Positions 7,041-15,864 of a DNA stretch of 64,000 bases are shown here, piece after piece. A model generated the notes under the pieces. It searched no databases. It was not told the DNA's origin and was given only the letters and a program-made list of their open reading frames with translations. The position numbers were made by a program, and so were the translations under genes. The stretch's first letter is position 1; every line of letters starts with the position of its first letter. This DNA is from Flavobacteriaceae bacterium CRH (GTDB lineage: Bacteria > Bacteroidota > Bacteroidia > Flavobacteriales > Flavobacteriaceae), in NCBI GenBank assembly GCA_001507425.1, contig LMAJ01000016.1, forward strand, positions 1 to 64,000. Direction: 5' to 3'.

Positions 7041-9176
7041 ATGAGTCAACTAAAAATTATAGGTAATTCAAGTCCTGTTGTAGGAGAAGTTGAAATATAT
7101 TCTATTGATGATGTGTTTCACAAATCTATTCTGCAACAAAATGATGCATCTCAAAATTATACGCCTAATGTTTTTGATAACGAGATTAAATGGAGTATTT
7201 GGATATTAGAAAGAGGCTCCTGGAGAAATACAAAAGAAAATGATAAAACCGGAAAAATCGTAACCTATACTTTTCATCAAAAGAGCCTTACACGAAAAGG
7301 AATAAAAATGAGATGCGAAGTAAACGGCGAAAAAACAATTCTTGATATAACACCTCAACCTGCATCACAAGGCAAAATAATAAAAGTAGATTTATTAGAT
7401 GCTAATTACAGTAAACCAACCAGACCATTTGCTTACAATGACTGGATAATTGCACGTGTGCATTGCGTAGATATGGAACGGTTTCCTCTTCAGGTAACAT
7501 TGTGGGAAGACGATGGCGGAAAAAAGCTACAGAATACAACCAATGTCAAAATAGACAGCAAAAAAGCGCATGTTATAAATGGCAAAGCCGATGTGAAATT
7601 TTATTTAGACCCAAGTCATGCCTGGCTTGCCAATGCAAAATTAGCGCCGGGAGATACCACCGAAGGTGCCAATCATGAATATTATGTAACGGCAGAAATT
7701 TTTGAAAAAGTTTCAAAAAGAGCTTATAGCTTTAATACTGATGTACCTAATCCTGATTATAAGCCACCAACTCAAAAACAACCCACTCCGGCAGAGCAAA
7801 AAGGACCATCACAAAAAGAAACAAAAGGGATTAATACAAACGATGCCAAAATTCATGATTATCATGAACAAAAAATTTCTGTAAATACCACTATTTCAAC
7901 AAATCCTGTAGGAGAAAGAATTAATAGCGTGATGACGGTTGATTTGGATAGTAAGTGGTGGGAGAAGAAAGATGATAATAAAAATAATGCTTGCCCAAGA
8001 TGCAATGAAGATTTTAAATATGAAGATATAGTGAAAATATTTCCTGCATCTTCAAAAAACAAAAGCTTGTCTGAAAGATTAATAAATGAAATTAATATAT
8101 TAAGAAACAATTATAAAATTAATACATGCTTAAGAAAAGCTCATTTAATAAATCAATTTGGCTCAGAAACAGGTTTTAATACTTTAATAGAAGAAATTGA
8201 CGGATATAGTGTAACGACTCTCATAAATTTATTTGGTTATTTTAAAAGACATCCGAATGAAGCAGAAATTTATAAAGGCAATTTATATGAAATTGCAATA
8301 AGAGCATATGGTCTAAGAAGGGTAGATAAAGAGGAAGATATTGTATCTTGTGTTTTATCTCCTGGGGGAAAGTGTAACGATCTAGGCAATGAAAATAAGA
8401 AAGAAGGTTATACTTATATTGGACGAGGATTAATTCAATTAACTGGAAAGTACAACTATTCTCAAATTAATAAAGATTTCATAAAAGCTTTTCCAGGAAA
8501 AGGTGATTTACTAAAAAATCCTGAGCTTTTGGAAGAACCGCAGTATGCCGCCATGTCAGCATTTAGTTATTGGATCAATAATAATTTGAATTCTAAGGCA
8601 GATCTTGGATTTAATGCAGCAAATGTTGATGCAATTACAAGGATTATAAATAAGAATCTTGATGCAAGTCACTATGAAAAAAGAAGAAAATCATTTGAGA
8701 AAGCAAAAGAAGTATATCGTTTAAGTGATTGTAAAAATATAACGGAAGATTCATTAAATAAAGGGGTTACAATAAGATTGATTCGAAAGTGGCAAACTAA
8801 TAAATCAACTATTGGTGAATTTACAATCGATAATTCGGATATTAGAGGTTTTATTTTAGAAGAAAAAGGTCCTGATACAACAATTTCAGGAATTGAACAA
8901 AGAGTACCTGTTGGCACATATAATTTAATTTGGCATAATGGCTCAAAATTTAAAAACGTATTGAAATTATATAATAATGATGTAAGCGTAGATAGAGCTA
9001 TTCTTATTCATGCTGGAAATTCAGCTGAGGCAACAGAAGGCTGTCTGTTACCTGGTTCCTATAGAAGTTTAGATTGGGTCTCGAACAGTAGAGACAAGTT
9101 AGAAGAAATAAATGAATATGTTAAGTTAATTGGAATTGAAAATGCAAAAATTATAATAACTCAAGAATATGAATAA
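7041..9176 (+). CDS. Large putative injection-system effector: GH19 lysozyme-like plus DUF5675 domains
   Basis: The 711-residue protein has at least four parts. Residues 1-235 look like beta-rich repeats of a carrier region (DILTPQ/PASQGKIIKV-type junction near 105-115). Residues 236-260 form a Pro/Gln/Lys-rich linker. A CPRC motif is at 318-321. A GH19 chitinase/endolysin-like domain covers roughly 340-560 with FGSETGF (likely catalytic E376) and the signature YIGRGLIQLTGKYNY at 459-473. Residues 575-711 match DUF5675 (RKWQTNKSTIGEF, then IHAGN and EGCLLPG with H657 and C668). No N-terminal signal peptide is present, as expected for injected cargo. It overlaps the next gene by eight bases. 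Peptidoglycan is the likely target. Confidence 0.78.
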   Translation: MSQLKIIGNSSPVVGEVEIYSIDDVFHKSILQQNDASQNYTPNVFDNEIKWSIWILERGSWRNTKENDKTGKIVTYTFHQKSLTRKGIKMRCEVNGEKTILDITPQPASQGKIIKVDLLDANYSKPTRPFAYNDWIIARVHCVDMERFPLQVTLWEDDGGKKLQNTTNVKIDSKKAHVINGKADVKFYLDPSHAWLANAKLAPGDTTEGANHEYYVTAEIFEKVSKRAYSFNTDVPNPDYKPPTQKQPTPAEQKGPSQKETKGINTNDAKIHDYHEQKISVNTTISTNPVGERINSVMTVDLDSKWWEKKDDNKNNACPRCNEDFKYEDIVKIFPASSKNKSLSERLINEINILRNNYKINTCLRKAHLINQFGSETGFNTLIEEIDGYSVTTLINLFGYFKRHPNEAEIYKGNLYEIAIRAYGLRRVDKEEDIVSCVLSPGGKCNDLGNENKKEGYTYIGRGLIQLTGKYNYSQINKDFIKAFPGKGDLLKNPELLEEPQYAAMSAFSYWINNNLNSKADLGFNAANVDAITRIINKNLDASHYEKRRKSFEKAKEVYRLSDCKNITEDSLNKGVTIRLIRKWQTNKSTIGEFTIDNSDIRGFILEEKGPDTTISGIEQRVPVGTYNLIWHNGSKFKNVLKLYNNDVSVDRAILIHAGNSAEATEGCLLPGSYRSLDWVSNSRDKLEEINEYVKLIGIENAKIIITQEYE

Positions 9177-10452
9177 ATTTATCGCTTTAATAGTTTTGCT
9201 CCTTTTTTTCTCATGCTCATCAAAATCACAAAATAATGAAGCAAGCATCGGAGATTTAAAAATCGCTTTTAAAAAAAATGATGACAAACTCTTTATAGAA
9301 AATTTTCCGAAAAATTACAATCAGTTTGTATCTTATTTTGGATGGAACGACACATTAGATGCTCCATATCCATTATATAAAGAAAGTACAGAATACATAG
9401 ACCTTTTTTTTAAGATTGTTTCCAAAGACAAAACTAATAATTCACTAAAATTAATTATAGATATTAGTCTAAATGGTAAATATCAAGCAGATGGAGTTAG
9501 CTATTTTAAAATGAATATTGAAAAACTATTCAACAAAAACCCAAACTTAGCTTGTGAACTTTTAAAAAATAGGAAATCAGACGAAATAGACAGTTTTTGG
9601 CATTTCTATTTAGATTCTCCTCAACCATTAACTTCAGTACCTTCTATTTTTAAAAATATAAAAAATAATTGCGCGGAAGTATATTCTTCACTCGAAAAGG
9701 AAATAAAAATAATTCAAAAAGAGAATTTAGTTTCTGAAATTACTAACGAAAGCAAGGCTAATAATTTAAAATCAATAAACGATTTTATCCCGGACGGTTA
9801 TATGATATTAGATAGTTTGTCTGGGTTTATAAATGATGATAAATTCAAGGATAAAATAATAGTACTGGCAAATAATCAAGAATTTAAAAGTAATGATTCA
9901 AGACTATTTTTGGTATTGTTAAACGAAAACGGAGAATATGCATTAAAAATTAAAAGCCCCTATATTATTCCTTGCTTAAAATGTGCTGGAGGAACTGGAG
10001 GGGAAGATTCTTATAGCAATTTAGTTTTTGAAAATAACATTTTAAGTTTTTCACAATTGAAAGTTATAGAAATAAAAGTTATAGAAATAAAGTACAATTT
10101 TCTAAATGAGAAAGGTGATTTCACTCTAAACAAAATCACAGTCACAAATTCGAACTTATCAGACAATTCTACAAATAAAATTTCAATAGCACCAAACAAT
10201 AAAATTTCAATAAAAAACTTCAATTATCAAAATTATAATAACTACATAAAATATTCGGCAAAAATAATTGACTCAGATGGGTTTACGAATTTAAGAAAAG
10301 AAAAAAACAGTACATCAATTATACTTGATAAAATTAAAACTGGACAAGTTGTAGATGTCATTGATAATTCTAGTGATTGGTGGCTTGTAGAAACTAAAGA
10401 AGGTAAAAAAGGGTATGTTTATAAAACCAAAATACAATTGAATAAACTATAA
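9169..10452 (+). CDS. SH3-domain lipoprotein, candidate immunity protein
   Basis: The 427-residue protein begins with a lipoprotein signal (LLLFFSC, lipidated cysteine at residue 16). The middle part has a FIPDGYMILDSLSGFINDDK stretch and a PCLKCAGGTGGE motif seen in Bacteroidota lipoproteins of unknown role. The last 60 residues form a bacterial SH3 domain (TNLRKEKNSTSII, then WWLVETKEGKKGYV). Its ATG lies inside the end of the effector gene (8-nt overlap), so the two are translationally coupled. A periplasmic wall-binding lipoprotein coupled to a wall-degrading enzyme fits an immunity role, but this is inference. Positions 10060-10089 carry a 15-bp in-frame tandem duplication giving VIEIKVIEIK. 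Confidence 0.68.
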   Translation: MNKFIALIVLLLFFSCSSKSQNNEASIGDLKIAFKKNDDKLFIENFPKNYNQFVSYFGWNDTLDAPYPLYKESTEYIDLFFKIVSKDKTNNSLKLIIDISLNGKYQADGVSYFKMNIEKLFNKNPNLACELLKNRKSDEIDSFWHFYLDSPQPLTSVPSIFKNIKNNCAEVYSSLEKEIKIIQKENLVSEITNESKANNLKSINDFIPDGYMILDSLSGFINDDKFKDKIIVLANNQEFKSNDSRLFLVLLNENGEYALKIKSPYIIPCLKCAGGTGGEDSYSNLVFENNILSFSQLKVIEIKVIEIKYNFLNEKGDFTLNKITVTNSNLSDNSTNKISIAPNNKISIKNFNYQNYNNYIKYSAKIIDSDGFTNLRKEKNSTSIILDKIKTGQVVDVIDNSSDWWLVETKEGKKGYVYKTKIQLNKL

Positions 10453-10458
10453 ACCGTA

Positions 10459-11319
10459 ATGAAATATTTAAAATTAATAATTATTTGCTCTATAGTATTC
10501 TTTATGTCTTACTGCAAAAAAAACAGTAATATAGAATCTATCAGTATCGTAAAATCTCAAACAAACACAGTAATAAAAGACACTACAATAAACGACATAA
10601 ATTCAAAATTTATCGGAAAAAAAATTCTTGGTGAAGAAAACAAAAGATTAATAGAAAAATATAAGTTGGCAATAACCCGAGAAGTTGAGAGACCTCAAAT
10701 GGTAGAATCTTTTTTATCCAACATTGATTCTTTATTTGAAATTTCTCAATACAAGACAATATCGATAGATAGTATAAAAGTCAAATCATATATTGTACAA
10801 ATACATTTTGAAGATGCCTACTACTCCTCTATTCTTATAATACTAGATAAAGAAAATTATCCTTACAATTGTTTGGTAGTTTATGAAAATTTAGAATCTG
10901 AGGAAAACTATAAATGTTATTCTAAAATAAATGAGAATATAATAACTATAAATAGGATTAGTAACCTCCAAAAAGGCACAGAGAAATATATTTTGAAACA
11001 AAATAATTTTTTGAATTATTATGATAATTCAAAAATTGAAATTCCTGAATGGGGTTCTAAAGAGCTCCTTTACACAAAAGATGGTCTAGATTCTTTTTAT
11101 CAATATCAATACATTTTAGAAGGAAAAATAAAAAATCATTTAAAAAATGGTGAATGGTCAGAAAAAAGATTTATCCCTGAATATATTCGTTCGGTTTGGA
11201 TCAACGGTAAATACATAAATGGGTTAAGGGATGGTGAATGGAATTATTCACCCGATGGACCAGTTGATAAAATTGAAGTTTATGACATGGGAAAATTGAT
11301 TAAAACGTATTTTCCATAA
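10459..11319 (+). CDS. Lipoprotein with MORN-like C-terminus, second immunity candidate
   Basis: This 286-residue protein has a signal ending VFFMSYCKKNS (lipidated cysteine at residue 19). The central part is not recognised. Residues about 230-286 contain repeats of the form GKIKNHLKNGEWSEK and GKYINGLRDGEWNYS, the MORN/toxin-antitoxin-YwqK type often found in proteins near polymorphic toxins. It starts six bases after the SH3 lipoprotein, so it belongs to the effector transcript. It could be a second immunity protein or an accessory lipoprotein. The composition is very AT-rich, in common with its neighbours from 8000 to 12200. Confidence 0.62.
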   Translation: MKYLKLIIICSIVFFMSYCKKNSNIESISIVKSQTNTVIKDTTINDINSKFIGKKILGEENKRLIEKYKLAITREVERPQMVESFLSNIDSLFEISQYKTISIDSIKVKSYIVQIHFEDAYYSSILIILDKENYPYNCLVVYENLESEENYKCYSKINENIITINRISNLQKGTEKYILKQNNFLNYYDNSKIEIPEWGSKELLYTKDGLDSFYQYQYILEGKIKNHLKNGEWSEKRFIPEYIRSVWINGKYINGLRDGEWNYSPDGPVDKIEVYDMGKLIKTYFP

Positions 11320-11679
11320 TTAATTTAAAACTTGATTGAAAAAGCAATAAGGCAAGTAAATTTTTACTCCCTTTAGGAGTTATTAGAGAAAACGAAACAT
11401 TTCAACAAGAAATAAACAAATTAGAAAGTATCTTTTATTTACTCAATAAAAGTCGAAAAATCTTTGATCATTGAAATAATTGAGGATTTTGTTTTTTAAA
11501 TTCTGTTTAGAAAATACCGTATAAATAATTATTGTTAGGTTTTACATTATTGCAATACTTGTGAAATAAATAATTTAAGCAATTATGGATTTACGTACTT
11601 AGATCAATTAATTTTCTTATCCTTACAAATGATTTATTTATAAATAATTAGAAAAACTTAATCAAAGCTATTTTAATGT
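11320..11679 (+). other. Gene-less, very AT-rich gap with a possible ORF remnant
   Basis: No complete gene is seen. A frame without a start codon stays open at 11340-11474 and would encode ASKFLLPLGVIRENE followed by a helical stretch. It may be a decayed end of an earlier cargo or immunity gene. The remainder (11475-11679) is low-complexity AT sequence that should hold the promoter for the gene at 11680. Confidence 0.35.
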
Positions 11680-12165
11680 ATGAAATATATTTTTGAGAAA
11701 TATGAATTAAGCCTTTTAGATTGTGATAATAATAATTGCAAAATTCAATTGTCTCCTAAACTCGGTAATGCATTATTAAAAGAAAGAAGAAAGCTTTATG
11801 TAGTTCATTATAATAATGAAATTCTTTATATAGGAGAAGCAAATACCTCAATTAAAACCAGATTCCAAAGAGGATGTACTTCATTTAATTATTTCATTCA
11901 GAAAGGTGAAGCAAGAGGAGGATACAAAGGTTATAAATGGCTTAATAAGGAAAAAAATATTTACAGAAATCTATCTGTTTGCGTAGTTATATTTGATCAT
12001 AAATATGATGATAAGAGAAGTTTTATTGAAGCCATAGAAGGTGAATTAGTTTATTTAGTACGAAAAAAATTTGACTACTGGCCTAAGTTTCAAAATGAGA
12101 TTCATTTTAGTAATTATGATGGAGCTAAAGAAATAGCAGAAAAAATATTATCAATGATTAATTAA
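11680..12165 (+). CDS. GIY-YIG-like protein, function unknown
   Basis: The 161-residue protein has features of a GIY-YIG fold. LYVVHYNNEILYIGEA (near residues 45-60) supplies the two strand motifs, followed by KTRFQRG with a candidate catalytic arginine and AIEGELVYL with a candidate metal-binding glutamate. The segment between is longer than in minimal GIY-YIG domains. No signal peptide is present. The gene stands alone downstream of the effector block and could be a nuclease cargo or defence gene, or an unrelated housekeeping member of the fold. The call rests on motif resemblance only. Confidence 0.5.
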   Translation: MKYIFEKYELSLLDCDNNNCKIQLSPKLGNALLKERRKLYVVHYNNEILYIGEANTSIKTRFQRGCTSFNYFIQKGEARGGYKGYKWLNKEKNIYRNLSVCVVIFDHKYDDKRSFIEAIEGELVYLVRKKFDYWPKFQNEIHFSNYDGAKEIAEKILSMIN

Positions 12166-12197
12166 AAATAAAGAAATTAATTCCCATTTTATTTATC

Positions 12198-12929
12198 CTA
12201 ATCAAAAGCCTCAAACAAAATATCAACCCCTTCCCCCGTTCTCCCATCAACCTTCTTAATACTCACACTTTCAGAAATCGAAGAAAAACTCAACTCATTA
12301 CCATCAAATTGAATTGAAATTCCGTAAGCTCCGGAATCTTGTGAGACAGGAATACGATCAGAAGTTTTAAGTAGAAAATAGGCTTCTTCTAAAGAGATAT
12401 TCGGAATAAAATAAGTAGTGTGAGCATCATAATCGCTTCCGTTTTCTATGATGGATGCTCCATTTTTATATACGTAAGAACTAGAATAAGTATTGTCTTT
12501 TTTAGGATCCGGTTTTTTTATTTTTGATTTCATTAGTTTAAATTCCTGATCGAAATAAGATTTACTCAATTCTAAACCTGGCTTTATTTTAGACAAATAG
12601 GAATCGAAAACATAACCTGTTTTTCCGTCATTGGTTTTTACTTTTACCCAAAAACCGGATAAAGAGAATCCTTTAAAATCATCTTCTGCATCTTTCTTTG
12701 GCTTAATCTCTATAACTGTATAGGGTGTTTTCTTTATATTATAATCAATAACAATACATTCTTCACTGGCGTTTAATACCGTTACAATTTTGCTTTTGGA
12801 ATTTGAATCAGCATGTAGTTTAACTTCTGCTGCACTGCAATTGTATACTGTATCTCCCTTTTTGTATAAACCAATACTATAAATAGCCTGAACATAAATG
12901 CAAAAAAAGAGGGTGAAGATGAATTTCAT
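12198..12929 (-). CDS. Exported SH3-domain protein
   Basis: The 243-residue protein starts with a Sec signal peptide (FIFTLFFCIYVQAIYSIG). A bacterial SH3-like domain of about 95 residues follows (KKGDTVYNCSAAEVKLHADS, then WVKVKTNDGKTGYVFDSYL). The rest is an unrecognised C-terminal domain with a Lys-rich stretch (MKSKIKKPDPKKD) and a final beta-rich part. SH3b domains of this kind often bind peptidoglycan. It is convergent with the GIY-YIG-like gene (32-base gap) and may be a further member of the effector/immunity block on the opposite strand, or an unrelated wall protein. Confidence 0.6.
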   Translation of the reverse strand: MKFIFTLFFCIYVQAIYSIGLYKKGDTVYNCSAAEVKLHADSNSKSKIVTVLNASEECIVIDYNIKKTPYTVIEIKPKKDAEDDFKGFSLSGFWVKVKTNDGKTGYVFDSYLSKIKPGLELSKSYFDQEFKLMKSKIKKPDPKKDNTYSSSYVYKNGASIIENGSDYDAHTTYFIPNISLEEAYFLLKTSDRIPVSQDSGAYGISIQFDGNELSFSSISESVSIKKVDGRTGEGVDILFEAFD

Positions 12930-13093
12930 AAAATATTTTTTTTCTTAATGCTGAATTTTTTGGCAACACAAATGTAATCGAACCTCTCCTTAATCGCTTC
13001 TGTAATAAAGAATTTGTCAAATATAAATCATGATTATAAATTATTTTAATGAGTGTAAAAAATTATTAATTTGATTAATAAAAACTACCGCCA

Positions 13094-13101
13094 TAAATTT
13101 G
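13094..13101 (+). promoter_or_regulatory. -7 box upstream of osmC-like gene
   Basis: TAAATTTG exactly matches the Bacteroidota consensus and lies 61 bases upstream of the ATG at 13163. Confidence 0.5.
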
Positions 13102-13162
13102 TCCCATCAAAATCAAACAACTGATTTGAGAAATTTAAAAACAACTTTAAAAAATAGAAATC

Positions 13163-13579
13163 ATGAAATTTACAAGAAGAGCAAACGCAAATTGGAAAGG
13201 TACAGGAATGGACGGAAAAGGAACTATTAGTACTCAAAGCACAACACTTAACGAAGCACAATTATCTTTTAAAACCCGTTTTGAAGAAGGTGTTGGAACT
13301 AATCCTGAAGAATTAATCGCTGCGGCACATTCTGGGTGTTTTACCATGCAATTAAGCTTTTTACTTTCTGAAGCTGGATTTGTTCCGGAAAATTTAGACA
13401 CCGTTGCAAAAGTAACTTTTGAAGACGGAACAATTACTTTGATTCAATTAGAACTTACCGGAAAAGTTCCTGGTATTTCAGCAGAAGATTTTCAGCAAGC
13501 GGCTCAAAAAGCAAAAGAAATTTGTCCAATTTCAAAATTATTGAATACTGAAATTACTTTAGCTGTTACGTTGAATTAA
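13163..13579 (+). CDS. OsmC family peroxiredoxin
   Basis: The 138-residue protein has the full OsmC layout, including NPEELIAAAHSGCFTMQLS with the peroxidatic C59 and KEICPISKLL with the resolving C121. OsmC enzymes reduce organic hydroperoxides in the cytoplasm using paired cysteines. The gene has its own -7 box at 13094 and a strong terminator at 13594. It is convergent with oxyR at 13866, a peroxide sensor; the two genes plausibly belong to one response, although no OxyR site could be identified by eye. Confidence 0.9.
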   Translation: MKFTRRANANWKGTGMDGKGTISTQSTTLNEAQLSFKTRFEEGVGTNPEELIAAAHSGCFTMQLSFLLSEAGFVPENLDTVAKVTFEDGTITLIQLELTGKVPGISAEDFQQAAQKAKEICPISKLLNTEITLAVTLN

Positions 13580-13593
13580 ATTCCAATATTTTG

Positions 13594-13637
13594 AAAATCC
13601 AAATTCCAATCATACCAGATTGGAATTTGGATTTTTT
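13594..13637 (+). terminator. Terminator of the osmC-like gene
   Basis: A perfect 18-bp stem (AAAATCCAAATTCCAATC and its complement) encloses ATACCA and is followed by a run of T. It begins 15 bases after the stop codon. Confidence 0.85.
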
Positions 13638-13659
13638 ATGAATATTTACGTAATCTTGA

Positions 13660-13800
13660 TTGGAGAATTTCTTTACGGAGTTACTTGTGGAGATTCTTCG
13701 TGACTCAGAATGACAAAATTGTGTAGAATTTAAATGGACTAGATTGACGAGTTTCTTTGCGGAGTTTCTAGTGTGATTCTTCGTGCCTCAGAATGACAAA
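13660..13800. repeat. Diverged half-copies of the GTGATCCTTC/GGATGAC repeat family
   Basis: Two direct copies read TTTCTTTACGGAGTTACTTG...GATTCTTCGTGACTCAGAATGACAAA and TTTCTTTGCGGAGTTTCTAG...GATTCTTCGTGCCTCAGAATGACAAA. They keep the TTTACGGA-TTACTAG spacer and the terminal ATGACAAA of the family but differ in the stem sequence. No gene is present in this 286-bp convergent gap. Confidence 0.6.
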
Positions 13801-13851
13801 AAATTCCAAATTCCACCGCAATAGTTTTGGAATTTGGAATTTTTCAATTGC
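13801..13851 (-). terminator. Terminator of oxyR
   Basis: AAATTCCAAATTCCA pairs inversely with TGGAATTTGGAATTT around a short centre, 15 bases past the oxyR stop on the minus strand. A run of T follows on the minus strand. Confidence 0.7.
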
Positions 13852-13865
13852 AATTTTATTTTTGT

Positions 13866-14837
13866 TTACAAAAATTTACTAACCGCTTTTACAAAATAAG
13901 GAGAATCGTTCCAGCGTATTTTTCGGTATGCGAAATCTTTTTTAAGCGATTCCGGCAGGCAATTCCAAATTGCTTCATTCATTTTTTCTAATAATAATTT
14001 CTTCGAAAACGAATCTGAAACTACAAGGCTTATTTCTCTTACCGGAATTGGTTCTTTAAAAGGTTTAAAAAGCCCTGATTTTGCTTCGTTCATAATAGAA
14101 AGCTGCGGAATAATAGCAAATCCTAAATGGGCACGCACTAAGTTTTTTAAGGTTTCGATCGAACTGATGTCATACGTAAATTGTTCTTTTATTTTGTCTG
14201 ACGTTTTCAAACCACAAATATCTAAAAGCTGTGCATTATAACAATATTCATGGTGCAGCAATAACAATTCGGTTTTATCGCCGGGCTGCATTTCATAGAA
14301 TTCTTCATTCGCCATGGGATGAAATTCATTTAAATACGCCACAAAAGGTTCTTTAAAAATTGGATGTTCAATCAAATTCGGATTTCCCGTTGGCGTTGCC
14401 ATAATAACAACATCGAGTGCACCGGTTTCTAAATCCTTCATCAATTGTCCCGTATTGGCTTCTCTAATTATGAAATGTACTTTTGGGGTCGCTTCTTTCA
14501 TTGCCTTAATAAACAACGGAATAAGATAAGGTGATAATGTTGAAATAATACCGAGCTTCAACTCCCCTTCCAGCAGATTTTTTTCGTTCACCACAAAATC
14601 CCGAATCTCATCAGCTTCACGAAGAATTTTCCTTGCTTTATTTATAATTTCTGTTCCCAGTAAAGTCGGTGTCAGCGGCACTTTATTGCGATCAAAAATT
14701 TTGATTCCTATTTCTTCTTCCAGATTTTTCAGCTGAATTGTAAGTCCGGGCTGCGTAACCATACAAACTTCGGCAGCTCTTGCAAAATGGCGTTCTTCAT
14801 CTAAAGCTACAATATATTTTAATTGCTGAATGGTCAT
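13866..14837 (-). CDS. oxyR: OxyR-type LysR regulator (hydrogen peroxide-inducible genes activator)
   Basis: The 323-residue LysR protein has an N-terminal winged helix-turn-helix (FARAAEVCMVTQPGLTIQLK, residues 18-37) and a two-lobed effector domain. The decisive feature is HHEYCYNAQLLDIC. It places cysteines at 199 and 208, the same numbers and spacing as the disulfide-forming pair of E. coli OxyR. Peroxide would oxidise C199 and activate transcription of genes such as dps and peroxidases; dps is at 58315. The neighbour is the osmC-like gene, convergent at 13163. Confidence 0.9.
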   Translation of the reverse strand: MTIQQLKYIVALDEERHFARAAEVCMVTQPGLTIQLKNLEEEIGIKIFDRNKVPLTPTLLGTEIINKARKILREADEIRDFVVNEKNLLEGELKLGIISTLSPYLIPLFIKAMKEATPKVHFIIREANTGQLMKDLETGALDVVIMATPTGNPNLIEHPIFKEPFVAYLNEFHPMANEEFYEMQPGDKTELLLLHHEYCYNAQLLDICGLKTSDKIKEQFTYDISSIETLKNLVRAHLGFAIIPQLSIMNEAKSGLFKPFKEPIPVREISLVVSDSFSKKLLLEKMNEAIWNCLPESLKKDFAYRKIRWNDSPYFVKAVSKFL

Positions 14838-15057
14838 GATTATAATTTTATTTTATAAAGATAGGTAAATATCAATTTAAATTATAAAACTGGTTAATTT
14901 AACCGCAAAGCTCGCAAATCTTTTTTAAGCTGGTGCGAAATATATGTGCAAGAGCGCAAAGTTTATTTTCTGCGGCTTTTGACTTTACGCGAGATACATT
15001 AGCATGCTTTACGTAAATCCTGTCTTACAGTAAAATCTCAAAGCTTTACAAGAGAAT

Positions 15058-15783
15058 TTAAAGTCCAATCTTCCCTTCTGCCCAATACGGTTGTGTGTAG
15101 ATATTTTTGTTGGAAATTCCTTTTTCTCTTAACGCTTTTCTGAAAGCCTGAATTGATTTCGCATTTCCCAACAAATAAAATTGTCCGTCCTGCCACAAGT
15201 TCCAAATTTCTGTGTCTAGATTATGAAGCGATTGCATGGCAAATTCCGCTTTGTTTGTTGATTTTGGCACTATATCTACAACAAGCCCTAGTTTTTTTGG
15301 TACTTCAACTGATTCGGGATCTAATTCTAAAATACCTAAATAATTGTTTTCAGAGCGGTTTATTTCGTCTTTCATACTATTAAAAACGCTGATGCAGGTT
15401 TCATCTCCAAAAAAGAAATGATATTTTGCTGTTGCATTAAAAACAGTAAAACCTCGCGGTAAACCAACCGTTATCTGGTCGTTCTGTTTTAAGTTTTTAA
15501 TGCGCTCGCTTCCGGGTCCGTTGTTGTGAATATGAAAAATGACTTCGAAAGTTCCTGCTTCACTATTCCATTTGCTGGGCGTGTAATTTCGATAATTGGT
15601 TTCATCGATTCTAATGACTATTGCTTGTCCGATTTTAAATTTTGCATGAGGAAAAACACCTTCGAATGTGATTATTTTTATATTGGGGCTCGGCATTTCT
15701 ATTGATGTAACTTTTACTTTGCAAATTTTATTGCTAAAGGCTACTTCCATAAAATCACCAATAATTTTTGGCATAGAACTCAT
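15058..15783 (-). CDS. Siderophore-interacting FAD-binding protein (ferric reductase type)
   Basis: The 241-residue flavoprotein has the SIP/ViuB layout. An N-terminal FAD domain carries the RNYTPSKWN motif (residues about 65-73, RxYT type) and HIHNNGPGSERIKNL for FAD diphosphate binding. A C-terminal NAD(P)H domain starts at HFFFGDETCISVF. Such proteins release iron from imported ferric siderophores by reduction in the cytoplasm. The AraC regulator at 15865 lies immediately upstream on the same strand with an 81-base gap and is the likely controller. Confidence 0.85.
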   Translation of the reverse strand: MSSMPKIIGDFMEVAFSNKICKVKVTSIEMPSPNIKIITFEGVFPHAKFKIGQAIVIRIDETNYRNYTPSKWNSEAGTFEVIFHIHNNGPGSERIKNLKQNDQITVGLPRGFTVFNATAKYHFFFGDETCISVFNSMKDEINRSENNYLGILELDPESVEVPKKLGLVVDIVPKSTNKAEFAMQSLHNLDTEIWNLWQDGQFYLLGNAKSIQAFRKALREKGISNKNIYTQPYWAEGKIGL

Positions 15784-15864
15784 AATTTGTATGTTTTAAA
15801 TTTCAATTCAAAATTGAAACTAAAACACTAAAAATGCATTGCATAACAAATGGGGATGATTGGA

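Noticed and set aside
11340..11474. Open frame of 44 codons without a start codon
   Set aside because: No homologue recognised; kept only as a possible remnant in the gap description.
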